This document shows positions 8,069-16,738 of a DNA stretch of 64,000 nucleotides, piece after piece. Position 1 is the stretch's first letter. Each line of letters opens with the position of its first letter. The DNA is taken from positions 1 to 64,000 of the forward strand of contig NZ_BCMG01000001.1 of assembly GCF_002217945.1 (NCBI RefSeq), in the 5' to 3' direction. The notes beneath the pieces are model-generated. The model worked only from the letters and a program-made list of their open reading frames with translations. It did no database searches and was not told the origin of the DNA. Source of the stretch: Secundilactobacillus silagei JCM 19001 (GTDB lineage: Bacteria > Bacillota > Bacilli > Lactobacillales > Lactobacillaceae). The translations under genes and the position numbers were made by a program.

Positions 8069-8226
8069 GAAGCGCGAAGTATTGTATTTACCGCTGTTTC
8101 AAGCCATAATGTTCTTTGTATTAAAGGTGCTCGTGCTTAAGTTTCTGAACGGCTAACTGCTTAGAAAATAGCTGAGAAATTTTAATACAGGGGTTAAACA
8201 TTATTTGATCGATGTAGTGTTATTGA

Positions 8227-8539
8227 ACAAATGATTGGTTTTGGGAGCAATTTTCAACAGGGCAGTTCAATATTGGAGAGAATGTTGAGCCGACTTTAAC
8301 TGCTGAGCCAGTGATTTATCTTAATGGCACACGTCCAGTAATGAAGTTGTATCTGTCGAAGTGCGGGGGCACGGCGATGGGCTGCAGCGTTAGATAAAAG
8401 TGTTTGGTGACGACGAATCATTTAAGCACTAGCAACACCCGCAATAATGAATAATGACGACTTTAAGGATCGTGATGATCGTTATTGCATCAAACAAGGC
8501 TTTACTTCGCGTTCCCTGACAACAGTAAAGTTTTTATAA
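8227..8539 (+). pseudogene. Decayed gene remnant, unknown
   Basis: This stretch has no intact gene but shows protein-like blocks in shifting frames. A 56-codon open frame at 8227-8397 reads like a beta-rich surface segment (including NIGENVEPTLTAEPVIYLNG). A short block follows in another frame (VFGDDESFKH), then a third from about 8450 (DDFKDRDDRYCIKQGF) to a stop at 8539. No start codon with a ribosome site precedes it. It is followed by a good plus-strand terminator, and an AAAAAAAGTGG element lies about 160 bp upstream in the same orientation. I infer a former gene of the Mga-like locus broken by frameshifts. The rest of 7951-8679 holds only the regulatory elements and terminators listed. 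Confidence 0.3.
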
Positions 8540-8579
8540 GCTACATGGGTCTTCGCTAAAGCCAATTAGTGGGATTTGC

Positions 8580-8611
8580 AAAAAACAGTCACCTTAGTGT
8601 GACTGTTTTTT
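8580..8611 (+). terminator. Rho-independent terminator after the decayed gene
   Basis: AAAAAACAGTCAC / GTGACTGTTTTTT, stem of at least 7 GC-containing pairs plus A/T extension, T-run on the plus strand. Confidence 0.75.
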
Positions 8612-8621
8612 ATTTATGGGC

Positions 8622-8671
8622 AATCAAAAAACTGTTCCCGAGATCATCATCTTAGGAACAGTTTTTTGATT
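8622..8671 (-). terminator. Terminator of serC-serA
   Basis: A 17-bp stem AATCAAAAAACTGTTCC / GGAACAGTTTTTTGATT directly downstream of serA. Confidence 0.85.
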
Positions 8672-8679
8672 AGTAATTA

Positions 8680-9843
8680 TTATTTTTTAATCAAGCGAGC
8701 GCGATAAACCGCCTGAATGGCGTTTAACTGGTCGATAATATTGGCATCCTGTTTTTGGAGGTGTTTGACATCAATAATGGTGTAGGCGACTTTGTCCTTC
8801 GCCGCGTTGCTCATGTTTTCAATGTTAATGTTGGCATTTGCTAGAATAGTGGCAATTTGGCCGACCATGTTAGGGATGTTTTGGTGCATGACGGTGATGC
8901 GGTAAGGGGTGCCAAACGGTGCCTGCAGATTCGGCAGGTTGACGCTGTTTTGCACGTTACCGGTTTCCAGATAGTCCATGATGGTTTCAGCACCTTGAAC
9001 GGCACCGTTAGTTTCGGCTTCGCCGGTGGAACCGCCAATGTGAGGGGTAATGATGACATCTTTGCGATTGAGAATCTCATCGCTGCCGAAATCGGTGTAA
9101 TACCCCTTCGCATGACCACTGTCTAAAGCTTTCAGCATCTCGGTGTTATTCACGATACCGCCACGGGCAAAGTTAAAGACTGTAACGCCGTCTTTCATGG
9201 CAGCGAAGGCCTTAGCACCGATCATGCCGGTGGTCTCCTCATTCTTAGGCACGTGGATCGTGACGTAGTCGGCTTTTTTCAGCGCTGTGGCGAGCGTCTT
9301 GGCACGGTGAATGTCAGTTGAGATCCGCCATGCGGCATCCGACGACAGGTACGGGTCATAGGCAACGACCTTCATACCCAGCTGGCTAGCAGCGTTGGCA
9401 ACTAACGAGCCGACGTGGCCGACCCCAATGACGGCCAACGTTTTGCCTAACAGTTCCTGGCCGTTAAACTTGGTTTTATCGTGTTCAGTCCGCTTGGAGA
9501 TATCAGCCCCGCTATTATGAGCAGCGTAATCAGCGGCAGCAAATAAATTCCGTGAAGCGGCGATCAGCATGGCCACCATCAGTTCCTTGACCGCGTTGGC
9601 GTTACTGCCGGGAGTGGTGAAAACAGCGGTCCCGTTGGCTGTCGCTCTGTCGATGGGGACGTTGTTGAAGCCGGCCCCCGCGCGAACGATGACCTTTAGA
9701 TTTTGAGGCAGTTCCTGTTCGTGCAGGTTTACCGACCGAATTAGGTAAGCATCGGCATCATCGGTTTGGTTGATCTGGTATTGATCGGTGAACCGGTCAA
9801 AGCCCGCCTGCACAATTGCGTTATACGTTTTAACTTGATACAT
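8680..9843 (-). CDS. serA: D-3-phosphoglycerate dehydrogenase
   Basis: First enzyme of serine synthesis, oxidising 3-phosphoglycerate to 3-phosphohydroxypyruvate with NAD. The 387-aa protein has an N-terminal substrate domain, a Rossmann domain with GVGHVGS (about residues 146-152), the substrate arginine in FNFARGGIV and the catalytic histidine in TPHIGGSTGEAE. A C-terminal ACT domain of about 75 aa (RITVMHQNIPNMVGQIATIL...) is the usual serine-sensing domain, so feedback inhibition is likely. GGAGGG-type ribosome site precedes the ATG. It lies 12 bp downstream of serC and shares its attenuated transcript. A phosphoserine phosphatase gene is not in this operon; the phosphatase at 11373 is a histidine phosphatase and need not fill that role. 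Confidence 0.93.
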   Translation of the reverse strand: MYQVKTYNAIVQAGFDRFTDQYQINQTDDADAYLIRSVNLHEQELPQNLKVIVRAGAGFNNVPIDRATANGTAVFTTPGSNANAVKELMVAMLIAASRNLFAAADYAAHNSGADISKRTEHDKTKFNGQELLGKTLAVIGVGHVGSLVANAASQLGMKVVAYDPYLSSDAAWRISTDIHRAKTLATALKKADYVTIHVPKNEETTGMIGAKAFAAMKDGVTVFNFARGGIVNNTEMLKALDSGHAKGYYTDFGSDEILNRKDVIITPHIGGSTGEAETNGAVQGAETIMDYLETGNVQNSVNLPNLQAPFGTPYRITVMHQNIPNMVGQIATILANANINIENMSNAAKDKVAYTIIDVKHLQKQDANIIDQLNAIQAVYRARLIKK

Positions 9844-9855
9844 ATGGACACCCTC

Positions 9856-10932
9856 CTATAAGTTCTTCTCGAAGTGATACAGTTCATTGACCAGTGCCTG
9901 AACGCCTTCAAATGGCATGGCGTTGTAGAGGCTGGCACGCAGGCCGCCAACACTGCGGTGGCCCTTGAGGTTCAATAAACCATGCGCTGTCAGGTCATCG
10001 ATCGCTGCTTGATCAGTTTTCGGATCACCGGTCATAAACGGTACGTTGGTCAGTGACCGATCGGCATGTTTGACCGGGTTGTTGAAGAGTTTTGACTGAT
10101 CTAAGAAGTCGTACAGCAGGCTGGACTTCTTCTTGTTTAAAGCCTCCATGGCTTCAATACCACCGATCTTTTTCAACCACTTTAGCGTTAGACCAGTCGC
10201 GTAGATGTTAAAAACGGGTGGGGTGTTTGGCATAGAGTTCTTTTTGGCGAACAGCTGATAGTTAAACACGCTTGGAATGTGGTCCACCTTTTTGATCAGT
10301 GATTTTTTCACGATGACTAGCGTGACACCGGCAGGGCCTAAGTTTTTTTGAACCCCAGCAAAAATGAGGTCGAAGTCGCTGACGTTATAGTGCTGAGCCA
10401 TGATGTTAGAGGACATGTCGCCAATCAGCGGTGTGCCGTTAGTCTGCGGTAAATCGTGATAGGCCGTGCCCTCGATGGTGTTATTGGTGCAGATGTGTAA
10501 ATAATCGTAGGTATCGGTTGGTAAAGTTGAGGTGCGTGCTGGCAGCCGGTCGTAGTGGGTGGCCTTAGTTGACGCCAGCGTATCCACTTGATAGCCCAAA
10601 TTTTCGGCTTCTGCACCGGCTTTAGCAGCCCAGTGGCCACTGTCCAGCAGGGCAATTCGGTGGTGCTTAGTGGCTAAATTCATGGGAACAGCAGCGAACT
10701 GGCCGGTACCGCCACCCTGGAAGAAGAGGACTTCATAGTCATCGGGAATACTCATGAGGTCGCGAAGATCCTGCTGGGCGGTGTTGATGATGTCATCAAA
10801 CAGGGCGGAACGGTGAGAGATCTCCATGATGCTCATTCCGGTTCCCCGTAAGGATGGGAGTTCGCTTTGAATTTGGGTGATGACTTGGTCTGGTAAGGTG
10901 GCTGGACCAGCGGCAAAATTATAAACTGTCAT
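9856..10932 (-). CDS. serC: Phosphoserine aminotransferase
   Basis: Second enzyme of serine synthesis, transferring an amino group from glutamate to 3-phosphohydroxypyruvate (PLP-dependent). The 358-aa protein starts with the family signature YNFAAGPATLP, has FQGGGTGQFAAVPMNL for cofactor phosphate binding, the PLP lysine in FAGVQKNLGPAG and the C-terminal GGLRASLYNAMP. The start is ATG 10932, with GGAGGA 8 nt upstream; an in-frame TTG at 10947 lies inside that ribosome site. Transcription begins about 225 nt upstream and must pass the serine leader attenuator, so expression should rise when charged tRNA-Ser is scarce. Confidence 0.95.
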   Translation of the reverse strand: MTVYNFAAGPATLPDQVITQIQSELPSLRGTGMSIMEISHRSALFDDIINTAQQDLRDLMSIPDDYEVLFFQGGGTGQFAAVPMNLATKHHRIALLDSGHWAAKAGAEAENLGYQVDTLASTKATHYDRLPARTSTLPTDTYDYLHICTNNTIEGTAYHDLPQTNGTPLIGDMSSNIMAQHYNVSDFDLIFAGVQKNLGPAGVTLVIVKKSLIKKVDHIPSVFNYQLFAKKNSMPNTPPVFNIYATGLTLKWLKKIGGIEAMEALNKKKSSLLYDFLDQSKLFNNPVKHADRSLTNVPFMTGDPKTDQAAIDDLTAHGLLNLKGHRSVGGLRASLYNAMPFEGVQALVNELYHFEKNL

Positions 10933-10961
10933 GAGATATTCCTCCAAATAATTTAGAAATT

Positions 10962-10990
10962 AAAAAATCCTCACAGTGGGCACTGTGAGG
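10962..10990 (-). terminator. Attenuator terminator in the serC leader
   Basis: On the minus strand CCTCACAGT / ACTGTGAGG (9 bp, loop GCCC) is followed by TTTTTT, 30 bp before the serC start. Its 5' arm is also perfectly complementary to 11014-11022, so it can be replaced by an antiterminator. Confidence 0.85.
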
Positions 10991-11073
10991 GTGATTGATT
11001 ACAGGTATAGTGGCCTCACAGTTGAATTTTAACCTTCATCTGTGGGAGACCAATTAGGATACATGAAAGCGGT

Positions 11074-11136
11074 CTACACAGATGTGACTGTAGACCAGGA
11101 GGATGATACGATTTGCATGTTTTGTTGCTTGTTCAT
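11074..11136 (-). CDS. Serine-rich leader peptide of the serC attenuator
   Basis: A 20-codon ORF too short for usual gene calls. GGGAGG (11145-11150) sits 8 nt before the ATG at 11136. The peptide begins MNKQQNMQIV and its second half has five serines, three of them consecutive (SSSWSTVTS), encoded by TCA, TCC, TCC, TCT and TCT. The stop codon lies in the first switching segment of the leader. It is the sensor part of the attenuator; the peptide itself probably has no function after synthesis. Confidence 0.8.
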   Translation of the reverse strand: MNKQQNMQIVSSSWSTVTSV

Positions 11137-11163
11137 ATCAATAACCTCCCTTTCTTTAATTAA

Positions 11164-11192
11164 AATTTAACAGACACGGTGATGATTGTCAA
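11164..11192 (-). promoter_or_regulatory. Promoter of the serC leader
   Basis: TTGACA (11187-11192) and TAAATT (11164-11169) on the minus strand, spaced 17 nt. Transcription should start near 11157, 20 nt before the leader peptide. Confidence 0.75.
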
Positions 11193-11286
11193 CGTCAATT
11201 CGATAATCAATGGGCTATGAGTTAGCAATGAAAACGGTTTATATCATATAAGGCAAAACTTTAAGGACTGTCAAAATAATTTTAAA

Positions 11287-11316
11287 TTGGAATTGTATGA
11301 GGAAAATTGATACTAT
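11287..11316 (+). promoter_or_regulatory. Candidate promoter of the histidine-phosphatase gene
   Basis: TTGGAA (11287-11292), 18 nt, TACTAT (11311-11316), about 57 nt before the ATG. A cre-like sequence TGAAAACGGTTTAT lies at 11229-11242, with mismatches to the CcpA consensus; catabolite control is only a possibility. Confidence 0.4.
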
Positions 11317-11372
11317 AAAAGCAATGATTATTTCAGGTTAATGACTAAACATCAAGAAATGAGGAAAACTGC

Positions 11373-11984
11373 ATGACTGAATTTTATTTTATTCGCCACG
11401 GTCAGACTGAGGGCAATGCGCTGGGGCTGAAGCAGGGGACCATGATTTCGAATATCACGCTGCTAAATGAGACCGGGAAAAAACAGGCGCAGCATTTACA
11501 CGACCACTTTGACATTCAGTTCGCTGATCAGTTGATCGTCAGTCCACTGCAACGAACGCAGGACACGGCGGCCATTTTGAACGCTACGGCAGGGTTACCT
11601 ACTCAGACCGATTCGCGACTGCTGGAAATTTCCTATGGCAAATGGGACGGCTTAAAGAACCGGGAGCTGCAAGCGAAGTATACCGATGTTTTTGATCCCG
11701 TTTTGCACGATGTTTTACCAGACTACACCAAGTATGCGACTGATGGGGAAACTTTTGAGCACGTGGTTCAGCGCGTCACCGACTTCATGACGGACTATGC
11801 TAGCCAAGCTAAGGACGGCAAGTATATCGTGGTGACACATGGGTTTACGGTTAAGGCGGCGGCTTTAGCAGCCCTGCAGCCCCAAGATCCCATGACGCTG
11901 CCGGAACCGGACAATACCAGTGTCACTAAAATTAGTTTAATTGATGGTCGATACTACGTGTGGTTTTATAACCGGCTGTACTAA
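11373..11984 (+). CDS. Histidine phosphatase family protein (phosphoglycerate-mutase-like)
   Basis: A 203-aa cytosolic enzyme with the RHGQTEGN signature (residues 8-15; catalytic His9), SPLQRTQDTA with the second arginine, the ISYGKWDGL acid region and the second histidine in VTHGFT. Length and motifs fit the small cofactor-independent histidine phosphatases (PhoE/GpmB-like), which act on varied small phosphate esters rather than as glycolytic mutase. It is monocistronic and divergent from serC. A role in serine synthesis as phosphoserine phosphatase (known for some members, e.g. PspA of Hydrogenobacter) is possible given its neighbour, but is inference only. Confidence 0.85.
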   Translation: MTEFYFIRHGQTEGNALGLKQGTMISNITLLNETGKKQAQHLHDHFDIQFADQLIVSPLQRTQDTAAILNATAGLPTQTDSRLLEISYGKWDGLKNRELQAKYTDVFDPVLHDVLPDYTKYATDGETFEHVVQRVTDFMTDYASQAKDGKYIVVTHGFTVKAAALAALQPQDPMTLPEPDNTSVTKISLIDGRYYVWFYNRLY

Positions 11985-12110
11985 ATTGAAGAACAACAAA
12001 TAGAGGCTGTACCATAAGTCTATGTTGGTAAGTATCCTAATTAACTTCTTAACTGAGAATAGTAACAAATGGCCATTTGTTCAATCCTTCGATATGGTCT
12101 AATAGTGCGC

Positions 12111-12213
12111 CAAAACTCAGATTCCGGCCATTTAACCCAAATAAGACCTATTCCGATAAAGTTCATCGAAATAGGTCTTATTTGGGTTAAATTCTGGAAT
12201 CTACCGAGTTTTG
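12111..12213. repeat. 103-bp long imperfect inverted repeat (hairpin)
   Basis: Arms 12131-12152 and 12170-12191 are a perfect 22-bp inverted repeat (core AACCCAAATAAGACCTATT) separated by 17 nt. The pairing continues outward with gaps: AGATTCC / GGAATCT and CAAAACTC / GAGTTTTG. The surrounding 11985-12236 has no gene. It lacks the boxes of the other hairpin family in this window. It may be a miniature inverted-repeat element or an IS remnant; a GAGGCTGTACCATAAG sequence at about 12004 could be an outer end. Confidence 0.75.
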
Positions 12214-12236
12214 TCACACACTCGGTTATTTGTGTA

Positions 12237-12722
12237 TTAGAGTGTTTTAACCATATTGTACCAAGTTTCGCCAGCGTGGGCTGAGTCTGAAACGCCCTCG
12301 TTGACGTAACCGTTACGTTCGTAAAACGGGACTAATTTTTTGAGACAAGTGAGGGTGATGGCCGTACGGTTTTGCGCGTGGGCAACTTGGGCTAATTCAG
12401 CGAGTAACTGGCTGCCAATGTGTTGGTCACGGGCGCTTTTGGCCACTGCCAAACTTAAAACGGTCTGGTAACGGTCAGATGGTTTGTTAGCTGTCAGATG
12501 GGCATACAGATCATCACTGAGATAGCGTTCATCTGAGGCGGGGCCAACCACGTAACCTAAGACCTGCTGATCTTGTGAAGCAACAATAAAAGTGTCACTA
12601 ATACGGTCGATTCGTTCGGCCATACTGGGCTTAGTAGCGGCCTCGTCAGGGGTGAAGCCCTGATTTTCAATGGTCATAATGGCTGACAACTGATTGGGTT
12701 TAGCGGGTTGAAATGTAAGCAT
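12237..12722 (-). CDS. GNAT family N-acetyltransferase
   Basis: A 161-aa GCN5-related acetyltransferase. The acetyl-CoA site is visible as LAVAKSARDQHIGSQLLAELA (motif A, Q/RxxGxG/S type, about residues 90-110), preceded by the QVLGYVVG strand and followed by LTCLKKLVPFYERNGYVNEG (motif B). Such proteins acetylate small amines, aminoglycoside-like compounds or protein N termini; the substrate cannot be told. GGAGG precedes the ATG. The gene stands alone, ending beside the 12.1-kb hairpin. Confidence 0.85.
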   Translation of the reverse strand: MLTFQPAKPNQLSAIMTIENQGFTPDEAATKPSMAERIDRISDTFIVASQDQQVLGYVVGPASDERYLSDDLYAHLTANKPSDRYQTVLSLAVAKSARDQHIGSQLLAELAQVAHAQNRTAITLTCLKKLVPFYERNGYVNEGVSDSAHAGETWYNMVKTL

Positions 12723-12835
12723 GAGGATCCTCCGGAAATTTTAAAATCAAAACAATGCTTTTATTATAGCCGGAGTTATGGTAAAAGAAAACGCCTCGAT
12801 CAGTTTGACCGAAACGTAGGAATAGTTAATAGTTG

Positions 12836-13465
12836 TTAGTTAGCGTAAAGCCAGACCCGCATGGTTAAGAGATACTCTTCCACTAGCGGCAAATCATTTT
12901 TAGCTGGCAGATCATCGGCTATTATTTCAACCGTTTGTTGTGACCACGGATGAATCACTTTTTCATTGGCAATTAAAGCCAACTGACCTGGCGTAAAGAG
13001 TTCGGCTAACCCTAGTCGCTTGACGACGCCATAACGGTACCGCATCGCAACCGTCCACAGATAATCGTAGATCGACTGCTGTGCCGTGCTATCTAACGGG
13101 GTGGTCTTCACTAATGCTGCCAGCTGGTCTTTTAATTGCGTTTCTAATTTTTGATCCGCAATTGGGAAACTAGTGACCAGTTGATTAGGCTTGGAGAGTG
13201 TTTTTAAGAGGTCTAAGGCTGCTCGGAATAAATAATTCTCCTGGCCGTAAACGGCGACTTGCTGATCAACAGAGAGATCCACGACTAAGTTATAGTGCGC
13301 TAAAAAGTCAGAAACCCAGTTTAAATCATGCCGAACAGTGTCATTTTCAGCACCTAGTGTAGCCGCCAGTTCTGTTAGCGGAACGTGCTTTGGTGCATGC
13401 ACAATTAATAAAAGTGTTAAATGAGTGCGTCTTTTTACGGTTTGCGGATCTTGATCTTTAATCAT
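12836..13465 (-). CDS. HTH regulator, DeoR/BglG-like N terminus
   Basis: A 209-aa protein. Residues 15-60 form a winged-helix HTH (LLLIVHAPKHVPLTELAATL then DTVRHDLNWVSDFL), as in DeoR-type and PRD-containing regulators. The remainder is helical and may be a divergent PRD-like or ligand domain, but I cannot place it. No phosphorylation histidine pattern is obvious. GGGAGGG precedes the ATG. A cre-like sequence (AGTAAACGGTTTCA, 13555-13568) lies upstream. No transporter or enzyme partner is adjacent, so the target is unknown. Confidence 0.65.
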   Translation of the reverse strand: MIKDQDPQTVKRRTHLTLLLIVHAPKHVPLTELAATLGAENDTVRHDLNWVSDFLAHYNLVVDLSVDQQVAVYGQENYLFRAALDLLKTLSKPNQLVTSFPIADQKLETQLKDQLAALVKTTPLDSTAQQSIYDYLWTVAMRYRYGVVKRLGLAELFTPGQLALIANEKVIHPWSQQTVEIIADDLPAKNDLPLVEEYLLTMRVWLYAN

Positions 13466-13554
13466 TCTGAGTCCCTCCCTAGGTGAGCATTGGTTATCAT
13501 TTTAAGTGTCTATAACCTAATCATCGCAGGTTCCAGAGTCAGTGTCAATCAGAA

Positions 13555-13568
13555 AGTAAACGGTTTCA
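13555..13568. promoter_or_regulatory. cre-like site
   Basis: AGTAAACGGTTTCA resembles the CcpA operator consensus with two or three mismatches, about 90 bp upstream of the HTH regulator. It is a match by eye only. Confidence 0.25.
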
Positions 13569-13609
13569 GTGAAATGCTGGGCGCTTATTTTTAAACCCTT
13601 TGAACACAC

Positions 13610-13647
13610 AAAAACACCTTCAGCAAAAGCTTGTTGAAGGTGTTTTT
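13610..13647 (-). terminator. Terminator of carAB
   Basis: AAAAACACCTTCA / TGAAGGTGTTTTT, 13-bp stem downstream of carB. Confidence 0.9.
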
Positions 13648-13663
13648 GATGATGAGTTAAAGC

Positions 13664-16600
13664 TTAACCAGCTTGTTTAGCGCTAGATACGTGTTCCACT
13701 AAGGCAGCAACGGTATCCGAAGCCGTAAACAGAGTCACTTGATGACTTAGAGCCTTGGCTGTCAGTTGCTTAGCGAGGTCACTTTCATCTTCAGTGGCGA
13801 GGACGAAAGCGAGGTTCTTCGGCCATTTTTGATCCAGTTGATAGACCTGGTGCGGGTAGCCACCAGCGTCCAGGGCTGCCATGAGGTCGGTGTTTTCGGC
13901 GTCATGCGGGGTAACCAGGATTGGCCCAGTGGTATCACTGTCAAAATGATAACTATCGAAGAACGCCTTGTGCAGCGCTTCGGCCAACGTCTTGCCATGG
14001 CCGAGATCTTCACCGGTAGACTTCATTTCTGGACTGAGCGCTGTTGGGGCACCCGGTAATTTGGCAAAGGAGAAGACCGGTGCTTTAACGTAAACACTAT
14101 CTGGTTCCGGATACAGTCCCGGCTGCAGGTTAATGTCGGCCAGCGACTTGCCGATGATCAGCTGAGTGGCTAATTGGGCAAGGTGCATATGCGTGATCTT
14201 ACTCATGAACGGCACGGTCCGTGAAGCCCGTGGGTTCACTTCAATGACGTAGATCTGGTCGGCAGCGATGAATTGGATGTTCATCATGCCAATGCAGTGA
14301 ACTGATTTACCAATCTTGGTGGCGATTTGAATGATCTTAGCCTTCTGTGAATCAGTCAAGGTCTGCGGCGGGTACATGGCGATTGAATCACCGGAGTGCA
14401 CACCGGCACCTTCCAAGTGTTCCATGATGCCTGGAATAAAGACTTGCTTGCCGTCACTTAAAATATCGACTTCACATTCGGTACCCTTGATGTACTTATC
14501 GATTAAAATCGGTTCGCCGTGGCTGTGCTTAAGGGCTGGAATCAGGTAGTCATCGAGTTCAGACTGATCATGCACGATGGCCATTCCCTTACCGCCTAAA
14601 ACGAAGCTTGGCCGAACTAAAACGGGGTAGCTGAGTTTATTGGCGATTGCATGGGCGTCCGGAATATCAGTGGCGGTATCACCAGCTGGATGCGCGATGC
14701 CTTGATCGATCAGCAGGTCTTCAAAATCGTGCCGGTTTTCAGTTTGTTCAATGCCAGCCATGTTGGTGCCCAGAATTTTAACGCCATGATCCGTTAACTG
14801 CTGGGTTAGATTAATCGCCGTTTGACCACCGAATTGAACGATCACGCCCAGTGGTTTTTCCAAATTAATGATGTTCATTACCGAGTCAATGGTGAGTGGT
14901 TCGAAGTACAGTTTGTCAGAAATTGAGAAATCAGTTGAAACCGTTTCGGGATTATTGTTGATGATGATCGCGTTGTAGCCGGCAGCCTGAAGGGCTTTAA
15001 CCGAGTGAACGGTAGTGTAATCAAATTCAACCCCTTGGCCGATTCGAATCGGACCAGCACCAAGGACGATGACGCTGTTCCCCAGTGGCTTGCTTTCGTT
15101 TTCAGTACCCACCGTACTATAGAAGTAGGGGGTGAAGCTTTCAAATTCGGCCGCGCAGGTATCCACCATTTTGTAAACGAGGTGCTGATCAGCCATACTG
15201 TGCAGTTTGGCTAACTCCTGGTCGGAAACGTTGGTGACCGTTTTGATCATCTTATCATCAAAGCCGAGTTTTTGGGCTTTAAGAACCGTTTCCGCAGTTA
15301 GCATGCCAGTCGTTAATTCCTTTTGCATCGCAATGATATTGATCATTTTCGATAGGAAAAATTCATCGATTTTAGTGGCATCGTGGAGCTGCTTGATAGT
15401 TGCACCCTTGGCGATGGCGGCAAAGATTTCAAATAAGCGGATATCCGTTGGCGTTTTGATCTTATCTAATAACTCATCTAAGGATTTATCCTTGGCGTCA
15501 TCCGGTAACAGGGTGGCCTGCATTTGGGTATCCAGTTCCAATGATTGAACGGCTTTTAACAGGGACTCCTCAATGTTGCTGCCAATGGCCATGACTTCAC
15601 CGGTGGCCTTCATTTGCGTGCCTAACTTCCGGTCGGCATGGTAGAACTTGTCAAAGGCAAAGCGGGGAATCTTGGCGACCACGTAGTCCAAAGCCGGCTC
15701 AAACATGGCGTAAGTGGTTTGGGTGATCGGGTTGATGATCTCGTCGAGGTTGAGGCCCACGGCAATCTTAGCGGCAATTTTAGCAATTGGGTAGCCAGTG
15801 GCTTTTGAAGCCAGTGCTGAAGAACGGCTGACCCGTGGATTAACTTCGATGACGTCGTAGTGTTCGCTGTAAGGATCTTGAGCGAGTTGGACGTTGCAGC
15901 CGCCTTCGATCTTAAGGGCATCAACGATGTTCAGTGACGCGTCACGCAGGCGCTGATACTCTTTGTCAGTTAGCGTTTGCGTTGGGGTAAACACAACGGA
16001 ATCCCCGGTATGAACACCCACTGGATCGAAGTTTTCCATGCCGGCGACAATGATCGAAGAACCGTTGTGATCCCGCATGACTTCAAATTCAATTTCCTTA
16101 TAGCCAGCAATCGATTTTTCAACTAAACATTCGGTTTCCGGTGACATTGTTAGGCCACGGTTGAGTACCGTTTTCATTTCGGCGTCGTTGTGAGCGAAAC
16201 CACCGCCAGTACCGCCAAGGGTATAGGCTGGCCGGATGATGACCGGATAACCGATCTCATTGGCGAAGTCTAACCCGGTCTGGAGGTCATAAACCGTCTT
16301 CGAAGACGGAATCGGCTGCTTGAGTTCCTTCATCAGGTCCTTAAAGGCTTCCCGGTCTTCGGCTTGATTGATCGTGTGGAGGTTAGTCCCCAATAATTCG
16401 ATGCCGAGATCAGCTAGGGTTCCCTTTTTAGCCAGTTCAACGGCGAGGTTAAGTCCGGTTTGACCACCTAGAGTAGGTAAGATGGCATCTGGTCTTTCCT
16501 TCTTTAAAATGGCGGTGACGGAATCTAAGGTCAAAGGTTCCAAGTAAACCTTATCCGCAATTTCATCGTCAGTCATGATCGTGGCTGGATTGGAATTGAT

Positions 16601-16738
16601 CAGAACGGTTTCGTAACCTTCTTCTTTTAAGCTTAAGCAGGCTTGACTGCCGGCGTAATCGAATTCCGCGGCTTGGCCGATAACGATTGGACCCGAGCCG
16701 ATAATCACAATTTTATTTAAATCTGTTCTTTTAGGCAT
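13664..16738 (-). CDS. carB: Carbamoyl-phosphate synthase large subunit
   Basis: Makes carbamoyl phosphate from ammonia (delivered by CarA), bicarbonate and two ATP. The 1024-aa protein has two homologous synthetase halves, each starting with an ATP-grasp unit ([20 protein letters not shown] near 10-30; [19 protein letters not shown] near 560), an oligomerisation domain between them and a shortened C-terminal MGS-like allosteric domain (about 930-1024). Length is slightly below the approximately 1060-1070 aa of many CarB. Its start overlaps the end of carA by 8 bp. The pair stands outside any pyrimidine operon and has ArgR-like sites upstream, so it is probably the arginine-responsive CPS. 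Confidence 0.95.
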   Translation of the reverse strand: MPKRTDLNKIVIIGSGPIVIGQAAEFDYAGSQACLSLKEEGYETVLINSNPATIMTDDEIADKVYLEPLTLDSVTAILKKERPDAILPTLGGQTGLNLAVELAKKGTLADLGIELLGTNLHTINQAEDREAFKDLMKELKQPIPSSKTVYDLQTGLDFANEIGYPVIIRPAYTLGGTGGGFAHNDAEMKTVLNRGLTMSPETECLVEKSIAGYKEIEFEVMRDHNGSSIIVAGMENFDPVGVHTGDSVVFTPTQTLTDKEYQRLRDASLNIVDALKIEGGCNVQLAQDPYSEHYDVIEVNPRVSRSSALASKATGYPIAKIAAKIAVGLNLDEIINPITQTTYAMFEPALDYVVAKIPRFAFDKFYHADRKLGTQMKATGEVMAIGSNIEESLLKAVQSLELDTQMQATLLPDDAKDKSLDELLDKIKTPTDIRLFEIFAAIAKGATIKQLHDATKIDEFFLSKMINIIAMQKELTTGMLTAETVLKAQKLGFDDKMIKTVTNVSDQELAKLHSMADQHLVYKMVDTCAAEFESFTPYFYSTVGTENESKPLGNSVIVLGAGPIRIGQGVEFDYTTVHSVKALQAAGYNAIIINNNPETVSTDFSISDKLYFEPLTIDSVMNIINLEKPLGVIVQFGGQTAINLTQQLTDHGVKILGTNMAGIEQTENRHDFEDLLIDQGIAHPAGDTATDIPDAHAIANKLSYPVLVRPSFVLGGKGMAIVHDQSELDDYLIPALKHSHGEPILIDKYIKGTECEVDILSDGKQVFIPGIMEHLEGAGVHSGDSIAMYPPQTLTDSQKAKIIQIATKIGKSVHCIGMMNIQFIAADQIYVIEVNPRASRTVPFMSKITHMHLAQLATQLIIGKSLADINLQPGLYPEPDSVYVKAPVFSFAKLPGAPTALSPEMKSTGEDLGHGKTLAEALHKAFFDSYHFDSDTTGPILVTPHDAENTDLMAALDAGGYPHQVYQLDQKWPKNLAFVLATEDESDLAKQLTAKALSHQVTLFTASDTVAALVEHVSSAKQAG

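Larger units (their letters stand above)
10962..11157 (-). promoter_or_regulatory. Serine leader: ribosome-mediated attenuator of serC-serA
   Basis: Five RNA segments can pair in turn (minus strand). 1: CAUCUGUG at 11084-11077, at the end of the leader peptide. 2: CACAGAUG at 11044-11037. 3: ACUGUGAGG at 11022-11014. 4: CCUCACAGU at 10990-10982. 5: ACUGUGAGG at 10977-10969. Pairing 1:2 is 8 bp, 2:3 at least 5 bp (CACAG/CUGUG), 3:4 is 9 bp (antiterminator), 4:5 is 9 bp (terminator). A ribosome stalled on the Ser codons leaves segment 1 free, allowing 1:2 and 3:4. A ribosome at the stop codon (11074-11076) covers segment 1, allowing 2:3 and 4:5. A further hairpin 11071-11096 (GGTCTACA/TGTAGACC) could form when the leader is not translated. 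No T-box signature is present. Confidence 0.8.

Noticed and set aside
9103-9843. serA as D-lactate dehydrogenase
   Set aside because: The C-terminal ACT domain, the HIGGST motif and linkage to serC make phosphoglycerate dehydrogenase the better call.
10962-11157. T-box leader for serC
   Set aside because: No AGGGTGGNACCGCG-type T-box sequence or specifier loop is present; the leader ORF and its pairing scheme explain the region better.
12069-12284. 71-codon plus-strand ORF
   Set aside because: It runs through the 103-bp hairpin, has no ribosome site and its composition follows the palindrome rather than a protein.
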